The notes beneath the pieces were generated by a model. It made no database searches. It was not told the DNA's origin and saw only the letters and a list, made by a program, of their open reading frames with translations. From Chloroflexota bacterium (lineage in GTDB: Bacteria > Chloroflexota > Dehalococcoidia > UBA2979): a stretch of 17,597 bases of DNA. The stretch spans positions 1-17,597 of the forward strand of contig CANFFZ010000041.1 in NCBI GenBank assembly GCA_947446155.1. The letters run 5' to 3'. Every line of letters begins with the position of its first letter. The first letter of the stretch is position 1. Shown here in pieces: positions 6,115 through 14,894 of this stretch. Position numbers and translations under genes: made by a program.

Positions 6115-7089
6115 ATGGACCTGTTGCACCTGGTGGACCGCATCGAAGAGTTGCTGGCGACCGCCCAGAAGATGCCGATCGGCAACCGCGCGATCATTGA
6201 CCGTCGACGGATGCTGGACATCATCGACCAGATGCGTATCGCCATCCCGCACGAGGTGCGGGAGGCGCAGGAGATCGTCGCCCGCCGCGACCATGTGCTG
6301 CGTGAAGCCGAGGAGGACCGCCGGCTGATCGAGGCGCAGGCGCAGGAGCGCGCTTCGCGGATGGTGGAGTCGCACGAGATCTCGCTGGCCGCCCGCGCCC
6401 GCGCTGAAGAGATCGCGCGCGAGGCCGAACGCCGCCTCCAGGACCGCATCGACGAGGCGAACAGCGACATTTCCCAGCGCATCGACGAGTCACGTTCGAT
6501 CGCGCGCGAGCAGATGCGCGCGGCGGACGAGTACGCGCGCGACCTGCTGGAGCGGTTGGAGCGGCAACTGGGGACGTTCACGAAATCGGTCCGGGCTGGC
6601 ATCGACCAGTTGGAGCCGACACCACAGTCGATCGCCCGCTCCGTTCCGCGGGCGGAGATCCGTGAGGCGCCGCCCCTCGAGGTGCAGGCACCGCCAGTCG
6701 AGCGTGAGCCGGAACGGCCGTTGGAGCGACCGGTCGACCGGACGCCAGATCGCGCCCCGGAGCGCCTAGCTGAGCGCGACGATGAACGTGACGAGCACGA
6801 GGACCGCCTCGATCGGCTGGAGCGCGAGCGATTCGACCGCGAGCGGCTGGAGCCGATGCCCCCACCCGCGATGGCACGGTTCGACCGCGCTCCGATCCCG
6901 TTCCCCCGTGAGGAGGCCGAGGAAGGCCTGGAGAACTTGCTCCAACCTCGACGGACGCGGCCTGTCCCGTCGCCGGAGATGTCGCGGGAGACCTCGTCCG
7001 AACCGGGTGTGATCGATGACTTCGCGAACGAACCGCTCGACGACGATCCGACGTTCCGTCGGGCGCGCCGCGACGACGACGACCGCTAA
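6115..7089 (+). CDS. SepIVA/DivIVA-like coiled-coil protein (candidate septation factor)
   Basis: 324 aa, highly charged. The N-terminal half matches my recollection of mycobacterial SepIVA: a short helix (MDLLHLVDRIEELLATAQKM, then P), a linker, RRMLDIIDQMRIAIPHEVRE, and AQEIVARRDHVLREAEEDRR leading into a long coiled coil (about 55-165) full of Ala/Glu/Arg heptads. SepIVA is a DivIVA-family protein required for septation in mycobacteria. The C-terminal half is different: a low-complexity Arg/Glu/Asp/Pro region (about 195-255, PEREPERPLERPVDR-like runs, then DRLERERFDRERLE), then a disordered tail ending in four Asp and an Arg. It follows coaD by 30 nt with a strong GAGGAGG ribosome binding site. 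DivIVA-like proteins near coaD/rsmD are known in Gram-positive-like lineages. A role at the septum or pole is inferred. Confidence 0.7.
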   Translation: MDLLHLVDRIEELLATAQKMPIGNRAIIDRRRMLDIIDQMRIAIPHEVREAQEIVARRDHVLREAEEDRRLIEAQAQERASRMVESHEISLAARARAEEIAREAERRLQDRIDEANSDISQRIDESRSIAREQMRAADEYARDLLERLERQLGTFTKSVRAGIDQLEPTPQSIARSVPRAEIREAPPLEVQAPPVEREPERPLERPVDRTPDRAPERLAERDDERDEHEDRLDRLERERFDRERLEPMPPPAMARFDRAPIPFPREEAEEGLENLLQPRRTRPVPSPEMSRETSSEPGVIDDFANEPLDDDPTFRRARRDDDDR

Positions 7090-7107
7090 CAGCGGGGCGT
7101 CAGCACG

Positions 7108-7130
7108 GGCCTCAGCGCAGGCCTCAGCGC
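7108..7130. repeat. Tandem 11-bp repeat between convergent genes
   Basis: GGCCTCAGCGC occurs at 7108-7118 and 7120-7130, one base apart. The second copy overlaps the last codons of the minus-strand hydrolase. No clear intrinsic terminator is visible in this 34-nt convergent spacer. Confidence 0.4.
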
Positions 7131-7854
7131 CACGCGCGGTCGAGGGCGTCCTTCGTCAGCCGTCGTGTCGCTGCCTCGGACTCGCCCCGCAGGAGTGCGA
7201 TGCCGTGCGCACGGCCGGGGAGCAGCAACGCGCGTGACGGGTCGAGGCGCGCGCTCCGGGTGATCTGTTCCAGCGACTCGCGTGCACTCAGGTCTTCGCG
7301 TGCCGCCACGATGCTGAGGCGCGGACCGATCGCTGCGCACGCCTCAAGTGCTGCGAGGTCAGCGAAGTCAGCCGGGAGTGACAGCCCCACCACGCTGACG
7401 TCTGGCTCCTCGCGGGCGACGCGGGCGGCGACGGTGCCGCCCATGCCCGCGCCGACCATGGCGATGCGCTCGTAGCCGCGCGCTCGCGCAAACGCGACGA
7501 CGACCCGGACATCGTCCGCCATCAACTCGAAGTCCTGATGGTTACCGCCGGAGTCACCGTGCCCGCGGAAGTCGAGCGTCAGCGCGGATGGGTCACCCGC
7601 GACGCCGGCGGCCGCCTCCGGCCACCAGTCGCGCTGGGTGCGATGGTACTCGTGCAGGTAGATGACCAGGCGGCGTCGATCGCGCACCCAGAGGCGGGCG
7701 TCCAACGGGCGGTCGTCCGAGGCGCGCACCGTGACCGCCTCGGCGCCCGGGGCCACCGCTTTCTGGTCCCGCTCGGGAAGATCGAGACATCCCGCTGCCG
7801 TGAGCAGTGTGAGCAGCGCAACGAGGGCGACCAGGGGCCGCCTCGCAGCGCTGC

Positions 7855-7858
<4 letters not shown>
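7124..7858 (-). CDS. Alpha/beta-hydrolase-fold lipoprotein, nucleophile Ser replaced by Gly
   Basis: 244 aa. An N-terminal Arg pair, hydrophobic stretch and Cys24 (TAAGC) suggest a lipoprotein signal, although Ala at -3 is unusual. The remainder fits a compact dienelactone-hydrolase/esterase-like alpha/beta hydrolase: LVIYLHEYHRTQRDWW (oxyanion strand), LTLDFRGHGDSGG, the nucleophile-elbow region IAMVGAGMGG, then an acid strand with Asp189 (IVAARED) and His218 (PGRAHGIALL). The elbow would normally be GxSxG. Here it is G136-A-G138-M-G140, so the nucleophilic Ser is Gly (GGC; AGC is one base away). It may be a pseudoenzyme or a binding protein. It overlaps the leuS stop by ATGA and so is translationally coupled to leuS, with no evident functional link. 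Substrate unknown. Confidence 0.8.
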
Positions 7859-10341
<2,483 letters not shown>

Positions 10342-10359
10342 GGTGCCTTCGTGTGGTGG

Positions 10360-10383
10360 CCGCCAGTCTGGTGCGACTGGCGG
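10360..10383 (-). promoter_or_regulatory. Leader hairpin B, directly upstream of the leuS ribosome binding site
   Basis: On the minus-strand RNA, CCGCCAGTC pairs perfectly with GACTGGCGG over 9 bp with a 6-nt loop. It ends 18 nt before the leuS ATG and 9 nt before the GAAGG site. No U-tract follows, so if it regulates, it acts by pausing, Rho-linked termination or altered ribosome access rather than as a classic intrinsic terminator. Part of its 3' arm (GGCGGC, 10364-10359) could alternatively pair with GUCGCC in the 3' arm of hairpin A. Confidence 0.5.
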
Positions 10384-10409
10384 ATGGTCGGCGCGTCAGG
10401 TGCGAGCCG

Positions 10410-10438
10410 GGCGACATCGCGCGAGGCGCGACGCCGCC
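10410..10438 (-). promoter_or_regulatory. Leader hairpin A, abutting the leader-peptide stop codon
   Basis: GGCGGCGTCGCGC and GCGCGATGTCGCC form an uninterrupted 13-bp stem, including two G-U pairs, with a 3-nt loop. The first base of the stem is the last base of the UAG stop of the upstream leader ORF. A ribosome stalled on the three Leu codons just before that stop would cover the 5' arm. This geometry is expected of amino-acid attenuators. Confidence 0.55.
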
Positions 10439-10509
10439 TAGGTAAGGAGGAGGCGCGCACCCTCGAGGGCGCCACCGGGGCAGAAGGTGAGGGCGTGCCG
10501 CATGTTCAT
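10438..10509 (-). CDS. Putative leucine leader peptide of leuS (23 aa)
   Basis: Short ORF of 23 codons plus UAG. It begins Met-Asn-Met-Arg-His and ends Ala-Arg-Leu-Leu-Leu-Thr. Five residues are Leu, and three consecutive Leu codons (CTC CTC CTT at 10452-10444) lie one codon before the stop. The ATG is 9 nt downstream of the last base of the -10 hexamer, so the transcript would be leaderless or nearly so; no Shine-Dalgarno is needed or seen. The ORF lies between the leuS promoter and two strong hairpins, and it precedes a leucyl-tRNA synthetase gene. Together these suggest that ribosome stalling at Leu codons under tRNA-Leu shortage controls leuS. A chance ORF of this length is not rare in GC-rich DNA; the combination of position, Leu run and hairpins carries the argument. 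Confidence 0.55.
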   Translation of the reverse strand: MNMRHALTFCPGGALEGARLLLT

Positions 10510-10518
10510 CGTGCTCAC

Positions 10519-10548
10519 AGTATCCCGAGGCCGCACGAGGCGCGTCAA
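10519..10548 (-). promoter_or_regulatory. Sigma70-type promoter of leuS
   Basis: On the minus strand, TTGACG (10548-10543) and GATACT (10524-10519) are separated by 18 bp, a good match to the housekeeping consensus. The expected transcription start is near 10512, only a few nt before the leader-peptide ATG. It lies just downstream of the small membrane-protein stop, so leuS can be transcribed independently of that gene. Confidence 0.6.
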
Positions 10549-10564
10549 TCCGGGGCTGGCGCGC

Positions 10565-10738
10565 TCACGCGACCACAATCAGCGCGACCACGAGCGGTAC
10601 GCCGAGGCTCGTCAGGATGAGGAGCCGCACCGCGTACCGCAGTCGGGTCGCCGGGTCGGGCGTGCGGAGGGCGAGCCTCGCCTTGTAGGCGACGGCGAGG
10701 GTGTAGGCGACGAACAGGGCGAGGAGGACGGGAAGCAT
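10565..10738 (-). CDS. Small two-helix membrane protein (57 aa), unknown function
   Basis: 57 aa. Helix 1 is formed by LPVLLALFVAYTLAVAY, followed by a basic loop (KARLALRTPDPATRLRYAVR) and helix 2 (LLILTSLGVPLVVALIVVA), ending two residues from the stop in no visible tail. The basic loop suggests a cytoplasmic turn. It lies 21 nt downstream of the sugar dehydrogenase stop and upstream of the leuS promoter on the same strand. The ribosome binding site is weak, so translation may depend on readthrough coupling. No family recognised. Codon periodicity and the clean hydrophobic pattern support it as real, but confirmation needs homologues. Confidence 0.55.
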   Translation of the reverse strand: MLPVLLALFVAYTLAVAYKARLALRTPDPATRLRYAVRLLILTSLGVPLVVALIVVA

Positions 10739-10759
10739 GGGCGGAGCGTAGCCCGCCGA

Positions 10760-12121
10760 TCAGGGGGAGGCGAGGGTGGCGATCGGTTTCCCCTGACGCA
10801 GGATGTAGATCCGTCCGGCGGAGTCCGTCGCCATCGAGGTCATGTTGTTCAGCCCTCGCGCGACGATCACCGGCTCCCCGCCATCGAGGGGGAGCGACCA
10901 CAGTTCGCCCGAGCAATAGTCGGCGTAGAGGTATGTCGCGGCCACCTCGGGGACGGCGACGCCTCGGTAGGCGGGGCCACCGGTGACGGAGCAGCGGCCG
11001 CCGGTGTGCGTGTACTGCGTCACGGGGAGGACGAGGCCGGTGCGGTTGCAGGTGGAGGCGCCGTAGCAGCGGTCGCCTTCCATGATCTTCCAGCCCATGT
11101 TGTCGCCTCGGCGGACCGTGCTGATCTCCTCGACCTCGCCCTGGCCGACGTCCGCGACCCAGAGCGTGCCCGTCGCGCGGTCGAAGGCCATGCGCCACGG
11201 GTTGCGCAGGCCGAACGCCCAGATCTCGCCCTTCGCGCCCTGACGGTTGACGAACGGGTTGTCCTGCGGGATGCGGTACGGCTCGCCCGCAGAGGCGTTG
11301 CGCACATCGATGCGAATGATCTTGCCAAGCAGCGTGCCGAGGTTCTGGGCGTTGCCCTGCGGGTCCCCAACAGATCCGCCGTCACCGAGGCCGAGGTACA
11401 ACAGCCCGTCCGGGCCAAAGCGGGTCGCGCCACCCTTGTGGTTCGGGAACGGCTGCGCCTGCTCCAGCACCACCAGCGCGCTGGCCTTGTCGATCATGCC
11501 GTTCGCGCCGGCGGTGAACCTCGACAGGACGGTGCGTCGAGGGTTGCGCGCGGCGTAGTACACCCAGACGCTGCGGTTGGAGTCGAATGCGGGGTCGAGG
11601 GCGACGGAGAGCAGCCCCTCCTCGTTCCCGTCGGTCGACACGCGGTCGCGGATGTCGAGGATCGTGTCGGTCGCGCCGCCGCTCGTCACACGCAGGATCG
11701 TCCCCACTTGCTCAGCGACGAAGTACCCGCCCGGGTACTCGCCGAGTTCGGTCGGCCGGTCGAAGTTGCGCCCGCCGAAGGCGTTCACGGTGGTGACGGT
11801 GCGCGGTGGGTTCGCACGCGGCGTCGCGAGCGGTGGTGGCGTGCCCGTGGCCGTCGAGGTGGCGCCGGGCGTCGTGCCTGCAGGTGCGGTGCCGGTGGCG
11901 GTCCCGATCCCCGTCGGCGTCGTCGCGGAACCCTCGGTCTTGGGGGCGGCCGTCGCGCTGCCGTTCGCCGCCGTCGAGGTCGCGCCGCCGGAGCCCGTGC
12001 CATCGGTCGCGCCGGATCCGCTGCCGTCCTTCGGGTCGCCGTCGCCGCAGGCGAGCAGCGCGAGGGCGAGCGCGGCGGCCAGACTGACGGCGGTGGCGCG
12101 GGCGGTCGGACGGAGGCGCAT
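10760..12121 (-). CDS. PQQ-type soluble sugar dehydrogenase (GSDH/YliI-like) lipoprotein
   Basis: 453 aa. The signal peptide with lipobox LLAC (Cys25) predicts an anchored lipoprotein. A low-complexity Gly/Ser/Thr/Ala/Pro linker (26-108) precedes a six-bladed beta-propeller (about 112-453) of the glucose/sorbosone dehydrogenase family, which oxidises aldoses using PQQ. Diagnostic segments are RPTELGEYPGGYFVAEQVG, EEGLLSVALDPAF, FPNHKGGATRFGPDGLLYLG with the likely catalytic His228, LGDGG, LLGKIIRIDV, EIWAFGLRNPWRMAFD and LWVADVGQGEVEEI. The ATG at 12121 has AGGAG 5 nt upstream and gives a sensible signal peptide; an in-frame ATG at 12148 is less likely. It diverges from lhgO across about 118 nt, in which I see no strong promoter. 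The substrate is uncertain, and true PQQ use is family knowledge. Confidence 0.9.
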   Translation of the reverse strand: MRLRPTARATAVSLAAALALALLACGDGDPKDGSGSGATDGTGSGGATSTAANGSATAAPKTEGSATTPTGIGTATGTAPAGTTPGATSTATGTPPPLATPRANPPRTVTTVNAFGGRNFDRPTELGEYPGGYFVAEQVGTILRVTSGGATDTILDIRDRVSTDGNEEGLLSVALDPAFDSNRSVWVYYAARNPRRTVLSRFTAGANGMIDKASALVVLEQAQPFPNHKGGATRFGPDGLLYLGLGDGGSVGDPQGNAQNLGTLLGKIIRIDVRNASAGEPYRIPQDNPFVNRQGAKGEIWAFGLRNPWRMAFDRATGTLWVADVGQGEVEEISTVRRGDNMGWKIMEGDRCYGASTCNRTGLVLPVTQYTHTGGRCSVTGGPAYRGVAVPEVAATYLYADYCSGELWSLPLDGGEPVIVARGLNNMTSMATDSAGRIYILRQGKPIATLASP

Positions 12122-12239
12122 GGGGGCTCCTTCGGGAGACTCATCCATGTAACCACGTGAGGCCTCCGAACGTGCGGCGGCAATGCAGACAGCCCGCCTG
12201 CGTGCGACGCTCAGGCGGACCGACAGAGGAGCGCACCGC

Positions 12240-13400
12240 TTGCCGGACCTCGACGCTGACTTTGTGGTGGTGGGGGCCGGCGTCGTCGGACTGGCGATCG
12301 CCGAGCGCCTCGCCGAGCGCGGGACGGTCGTCGTGGTCGAGCGGAACGAGGCGGCGGCGCGGGAGACCTCGGCGCACAACACGGGCATCGTGCATGCGGG
12401 GTTCCTCTACGAGACGGGCAGCCTGAAGCACCGCCTCTGCCTCGAAGCCAACCCGCTCGTCTACGAGTGGTGCGAGGCGCACGGCGTCCGCGTCGCGCAC
12501 ACGGGCAAGTTAGTCGTGGCCCTCGCCACCGAGGACCTCGATGGGCTCGACCGCGTGGAAGCGCGCGCACGTGCGGACGGCGTCCCTGGCATCCGTCGCC
12601 TGACGGGGATCGAGGCACAGGCACTGGAGCCGAACATCGCCGCCGTCGCCGCGCTCTTGTCGGAGACCTCGGGCATCATCGACCAGGCCGGCTTTGCGAA
12701 GAGTCTTGAATCCGCCGCGCGTGATCGAGGCGTGCTGTTCGCGTTCCACCACACCCTCATCGCGGTCGAGCGCGCTGAGGGATCCACCACCGTCCACCTG
12801 CGCGACGCGGAGGGCAGGGAGTCGTCGCTGCGCGCGGGCATCCTCGTGAACTCTGCCGGCCACGGTGCGCCCACGATCGCCGCACTCGCCGGCCTCCCCC
12901 TCGACGGAGACGCCGCCCGAGGGCTGCCGCCGCTGCGCCAGCGCGTGAACCGAGGCCGCTACTACGACCTCGTCACGCCGGAGTTCAGCCGCGCCGTCTC
13001 GCGTCCCGTCTACCCGATCCCCTCGGGCGCCGCCGACGTGCAGCTGCACCAGGTGCAGGCAGGCGGCGCGGGGATGCACCTGAGCGTGGACATCGATGGC
13101 GTGGCGCACCTCGGCCCTGACACCGAGTGGCTGCCGGACGGCGCACCCCTCGACTACCGCGTGGACGACGCACCGCGCGCCGCCTTCCTTGCTGCCGGCC
13201 GCCGCTTCCTGCCCGCCCTGCGTGACGATGACATCGCCCCCGGCCAGGTCGGTTACCGCCCAAAGATCGAGGCCGTCGGCGACACCCCGCCGGACTTCCT
13301 GATCTTCCGCGACGGCGCGTACGTCCACCTCGGCGGCATCGAGTCGCCTGGCCTGACCTCGGCGTTGGCGATCGCGCGATACGTCGAGGCGTTGGTGTAG
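12240..13400 (+). CDS. lhgO: FAD-dependent L-2-hydroxyglutarate oxidase/dehydrogenase (LhgO-like)
   Basis: 386 aa from the TTG at 12240. It oxidises L-2-hydroxyglutarate to 2-oxoglutarate, feeding electrons to the respiratory chain in characterised members. The dinucleotide-binding GxGxxG is FVVVGAGVVGLAIAERLAER followed by VVVVERN. LhgO-typical segments include SAHNTGIVHAGFLYETGSLK, LVNSAGHGAPTIA, GYRPKIEAVGDTPPDFLI and LGGIESPGLTSALAIARYVE. The start was chosen because AGAGGAG lies 8 nt upstream of the TTG and the family begins just before the FAD motif. An in-frame ATG at 12183 would add 19 basic residues and has no Shine-Dalgarno. A 5-bp GC hairpin follows the stop. Substrate by homology; other FAD-linked 2-hydroxyacid oxidases cannot be excluded. 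Confidence 0.9.
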   Translation: MPDLDADFVVVGAGVVGLAIAERLAERGTVVVVERNEAAARETSAHNTGIVHAGFLYETGSLKHRLCLEANPLVYEWCEAHGVRVAHTGKLVVALATEDLDGLDRVEARARADGVPGIRRLTGIEAQALEPNIAAVAALLSETSGIIDQAGFAKSLESAARDRGVLFAFHHTLIAVERAEGSTTVHLRDAEGRESSLRAGILVNSAGHGAPTIAALAGLPLDGDAARGLPPLRQRVNRGRYYDLVTPEFSRAVSRPVYPIPSGAADVQLHQVQAGGAGMHLSVDIDGVAHLGPDTEWLPDGAPLDYRVDDAPRAAFLAAGRRFLPALRDDDIAPGQVGYRPKIEAVGDTPPDFLIFRDGAYVHLGGIESPGLTSALAIARYVEALV

Positions 13401-13401
13401 T

Positions 13402-13415
13402 CCGCGCTCTCGCGG
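13402..13415 (+). terminator. Weak GC hairpin after lhgO
   Basis: CCGCG / CGCGG with a 4-nt loop starts 2 nt after the lhgO stop. It lacks a U-tract. It may be a partial terminator or an mRNA 3'-end stabiliser. Confidence 0.3.
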
Positions 13416-13445
13416 GCCATGACGGATGATTGATGGAGGAACCTG

Positions 13446-14029
13446 ATGGGAAAGATCGTCGTGTCGGAGTTCATCTCGATGGATGGCGTGATCTAGACGC
13501 CGGGTGGCGAGGACGAGGACCTCGATGGTGGATTCAAGTATGGCGCGTGGACGCTGCCGTACTGGGATGACGCCATGGGTGAAAGCCTGGGCGCGCTGAT
13601 GGGGAGTGCTAGCGCGCTCCTCCTCGGTCGGCGCACGTACGTGACGCATGCCGAGGCCTTCGAGCCGATGCCGGCGGGCGAGCCGTTCGGGGACTTGATG
13701 AACCCACTCAAGAAGTACGTGGTCTCGCGGACGCTCGACAAGCCGTTCTGGCCGAACACGACGGTTATCCGCGACAACGTCATCGAGTCGGTGCGGGCAG
13801 TGAAGGCCTCGACTGACGGGGTCATCGTGACAGACGGCAGCAGCCAGCTGGTCCACGCGCTGCTTGAGCCGACCTCGTCGACGAACTGCACCTGCTGCTG
13901 TACCCGTTGATGCTTGGTAGCGGAAAGCGTCTCTTCGCGGATGGCGTCCACTCGGCCTTCACGCTGAAGTCCGCGACGCCGTATGCGCCCGGCATCGTCG
14001 GACTCCACTACGAGCGTGCGCGGGGATAG
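13446..14029 (+). pseudogene. Dihydrofolate-reductase/RibD-C-fold protein, broken by amber codon and frameshift
   Basis: Remnant of a family of about 190 aa (RibD C-terminal/DHFR fold, YyaP-like), in which NADPH-dependent reductases of unknown substrate are common. It starts MGKIVVSEFISMDGVI after a good GGAGG ribosome binding site. Codon 17 is TAG (13494-13496), where relatives usually have Glu or Gln (VIEAPGG-type), one base change away. The frame then continues with ASALLLGRRTYVTHAEAFE, NPLKKYVVSRTLDKPFWPN and KASTDGVIVTDGSSQLVHAL. Near 13868-13871 the frame shifts by a single-base loss; the continuation in another frame (DLVDELHLLLYPLMLGSGKR, then GLHYERARG) restores the family C-terminus and stops at 14029. 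Two independent lesions in otherwise well-preserved sequence suggest recent decay or two sequencing errors. Confidence 0.85.
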
Positions 14030-14035
14030 GGAGGG

Positions 14036-14845
14036 CTACAGCCTCGCGGTCACCCAGGCTTCGAGGTCGGCCATCACCTGCGGGTGTTCCGGCTCGTTGA
14101 AGATCTCGTGCTTCAGGCCGTCATAGAGGCGCAGGCTCTTGTCTGCGGAGCCGACGTGCTGGTGCAACGTCGTACTGCGCTCGCCGTCGGGGACGGCGGC
14201 GCCGGCCATGATCAGGATCGGCAGCCGGATCTCCCCGGCTCGCTTTTGGATCGCGAGGCGCATCGGGGCCATCGCCTCATCGCGGGCGACGGGGATCGGG
14301 CCCCGATAGTTCAAGGGGTCGGCGTCGTAGTCGATGGCGACTCGCGGGTCGCGCGCGAGGAAGCCGGTGTCCAGCGGTGGGCGGGTGTTGGTGCCGGGCA
14401 TCGCCTCGGGTGTCGGAGGGAGCGGAGTGCCGGGCTTCGCGATGCCGCCGCCGGAGAGCACGAGGCCGGCGAGTTCCGCCTGGTGGTCGAGCACGTAGCC
14501 GAGGCTGATCGCGGCGCCCATGCTGTGCCCGACGAGGAAGATCTTCTGCCCGGGCTGCTCGTTCTGCACGAGGTCGAAGAATGTCTTGAGGTCGTCCAGG
14601 TACTGCTGGTACGAGTCGATCTCGACGCGCGCGCCGTCCGACTTGCCGTGCCCTCGATGGTCGAGGGCGTAGACGGCGTAGCCGTGCGGGACCACGGCGT
14701 TGACGAGGTTCATGTAACGGCCGCTGTGCTCCGCGAAGCCGTGCGCGACGAGGAGGACGGCCTTCGGGGCGCCCGCGGGCAGCCACGACTGCCAGTAGAT
14801 GTTGAACGCCTTCGCGCCTGTGAACGTACCCTCGGTGTGCTTCAT
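14036..14845 (-). CDS. Monoacylglycerol-lipase-like alpha/beta hydrolase
   Basis: 269 aa cytoplasmic serine hydrolase of the monoacylglycerol lipase/lysophospholipase type, releasing fatty acid from monoglycerides in known members. Features are VAHGFAEHSGRYMNL (oxyanion HG), ALDHRGHGKSDG, the nucleophile elbow LVGHSMGAAISLGY (Ser108) and the His loop YDGLKHEIFNEPE (His246). The acid loop is short, LIMAGAAVPDGERS, where relatives read roughly GxADxxVPPxGSR; the usual catalytic Asp appears deleted, and Asp220 is the only nearby candidate. GAGGGGG precedes the ATG at 14845. It is the last of a minus-strand series (AKR, LLM oxidoreductase, this gene), 49 nt after the preceding stop. It converges on the pseudogene with a 6-nt gap. 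Confidence 0.88.
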   Translation of the reverse strand: MKHTEGTFTGAKAFNIYWQSWLPAGAPKAVLLVAHGFAEHSGRYMNLVNAVVPHGYAVYALDHRGHGKSDGARVEIDSYQQYLDDLKTFFDLVQNEQPGQKIFLVGHSMGAAISLGYVLDHQAELAGLVLSGGGIAKPGTPLPPTPEAMPGTNTRPPLDTGFLARDPRVAIDYDADPLNYRGPIPVARDEAMAPMRLAIQKRAGEIRLPILIMAGAAVPDGERSTTLHQHVGSADKSLRLYDGLKHEIFNEPEHPQVMADLEAWVTARL

Positions 14846-14885
14846 CGCTACCCCCTCGCTGCCTCGGTGCGGGCGGATGGTAGCG
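14846..14885 (-). promoter_or_regulatory. Inverted repeat overlapping the lipase ribosome binding site
   Basis: CGCTACC (14846-14852 on +) and GGTAGCG (14879-14885) form a 7-bp stem around 26 nt. In the minus-strand mRNA the 3' arm lies between the GAGGGGG site and the start codon, so the stem could hinder initiation. Functional meaning unknown. Confidence 0.3.
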
Positions 14886-14894
14886 GCTCGCGTG

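Noticed and set aside
10400..10500. T-box riboswitch upstream of leuS
   Set aside because: The region contains GGTGGCGCC, slightly like a T-box, but the conserved AGGGTGGNACCGCG is absent. No Stem I elements are visible, and the leader looks too short and is explained better by a leader peptide.
12122..12148. Earlier ATG for the sugar dehydrogenase (12148)
   Set aside because: ATG 12121 has a close AGGAG and yields a proper lipoprotein signal peptide; the earlier start would place acidic residues before it.
10487..12160. 557-aa plus-strand frame opposite the sugar dehydrogenase
   Set aside because: Shadow; it also crosses the leuS leader and the small membrane ORF without any recognisable domain.
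12510..13856. 448-aa minus-strand frame opposite lhgO
   Set aside because: Shadow; it extends into the decayed DHFR-like gene, and no motifs are seen.
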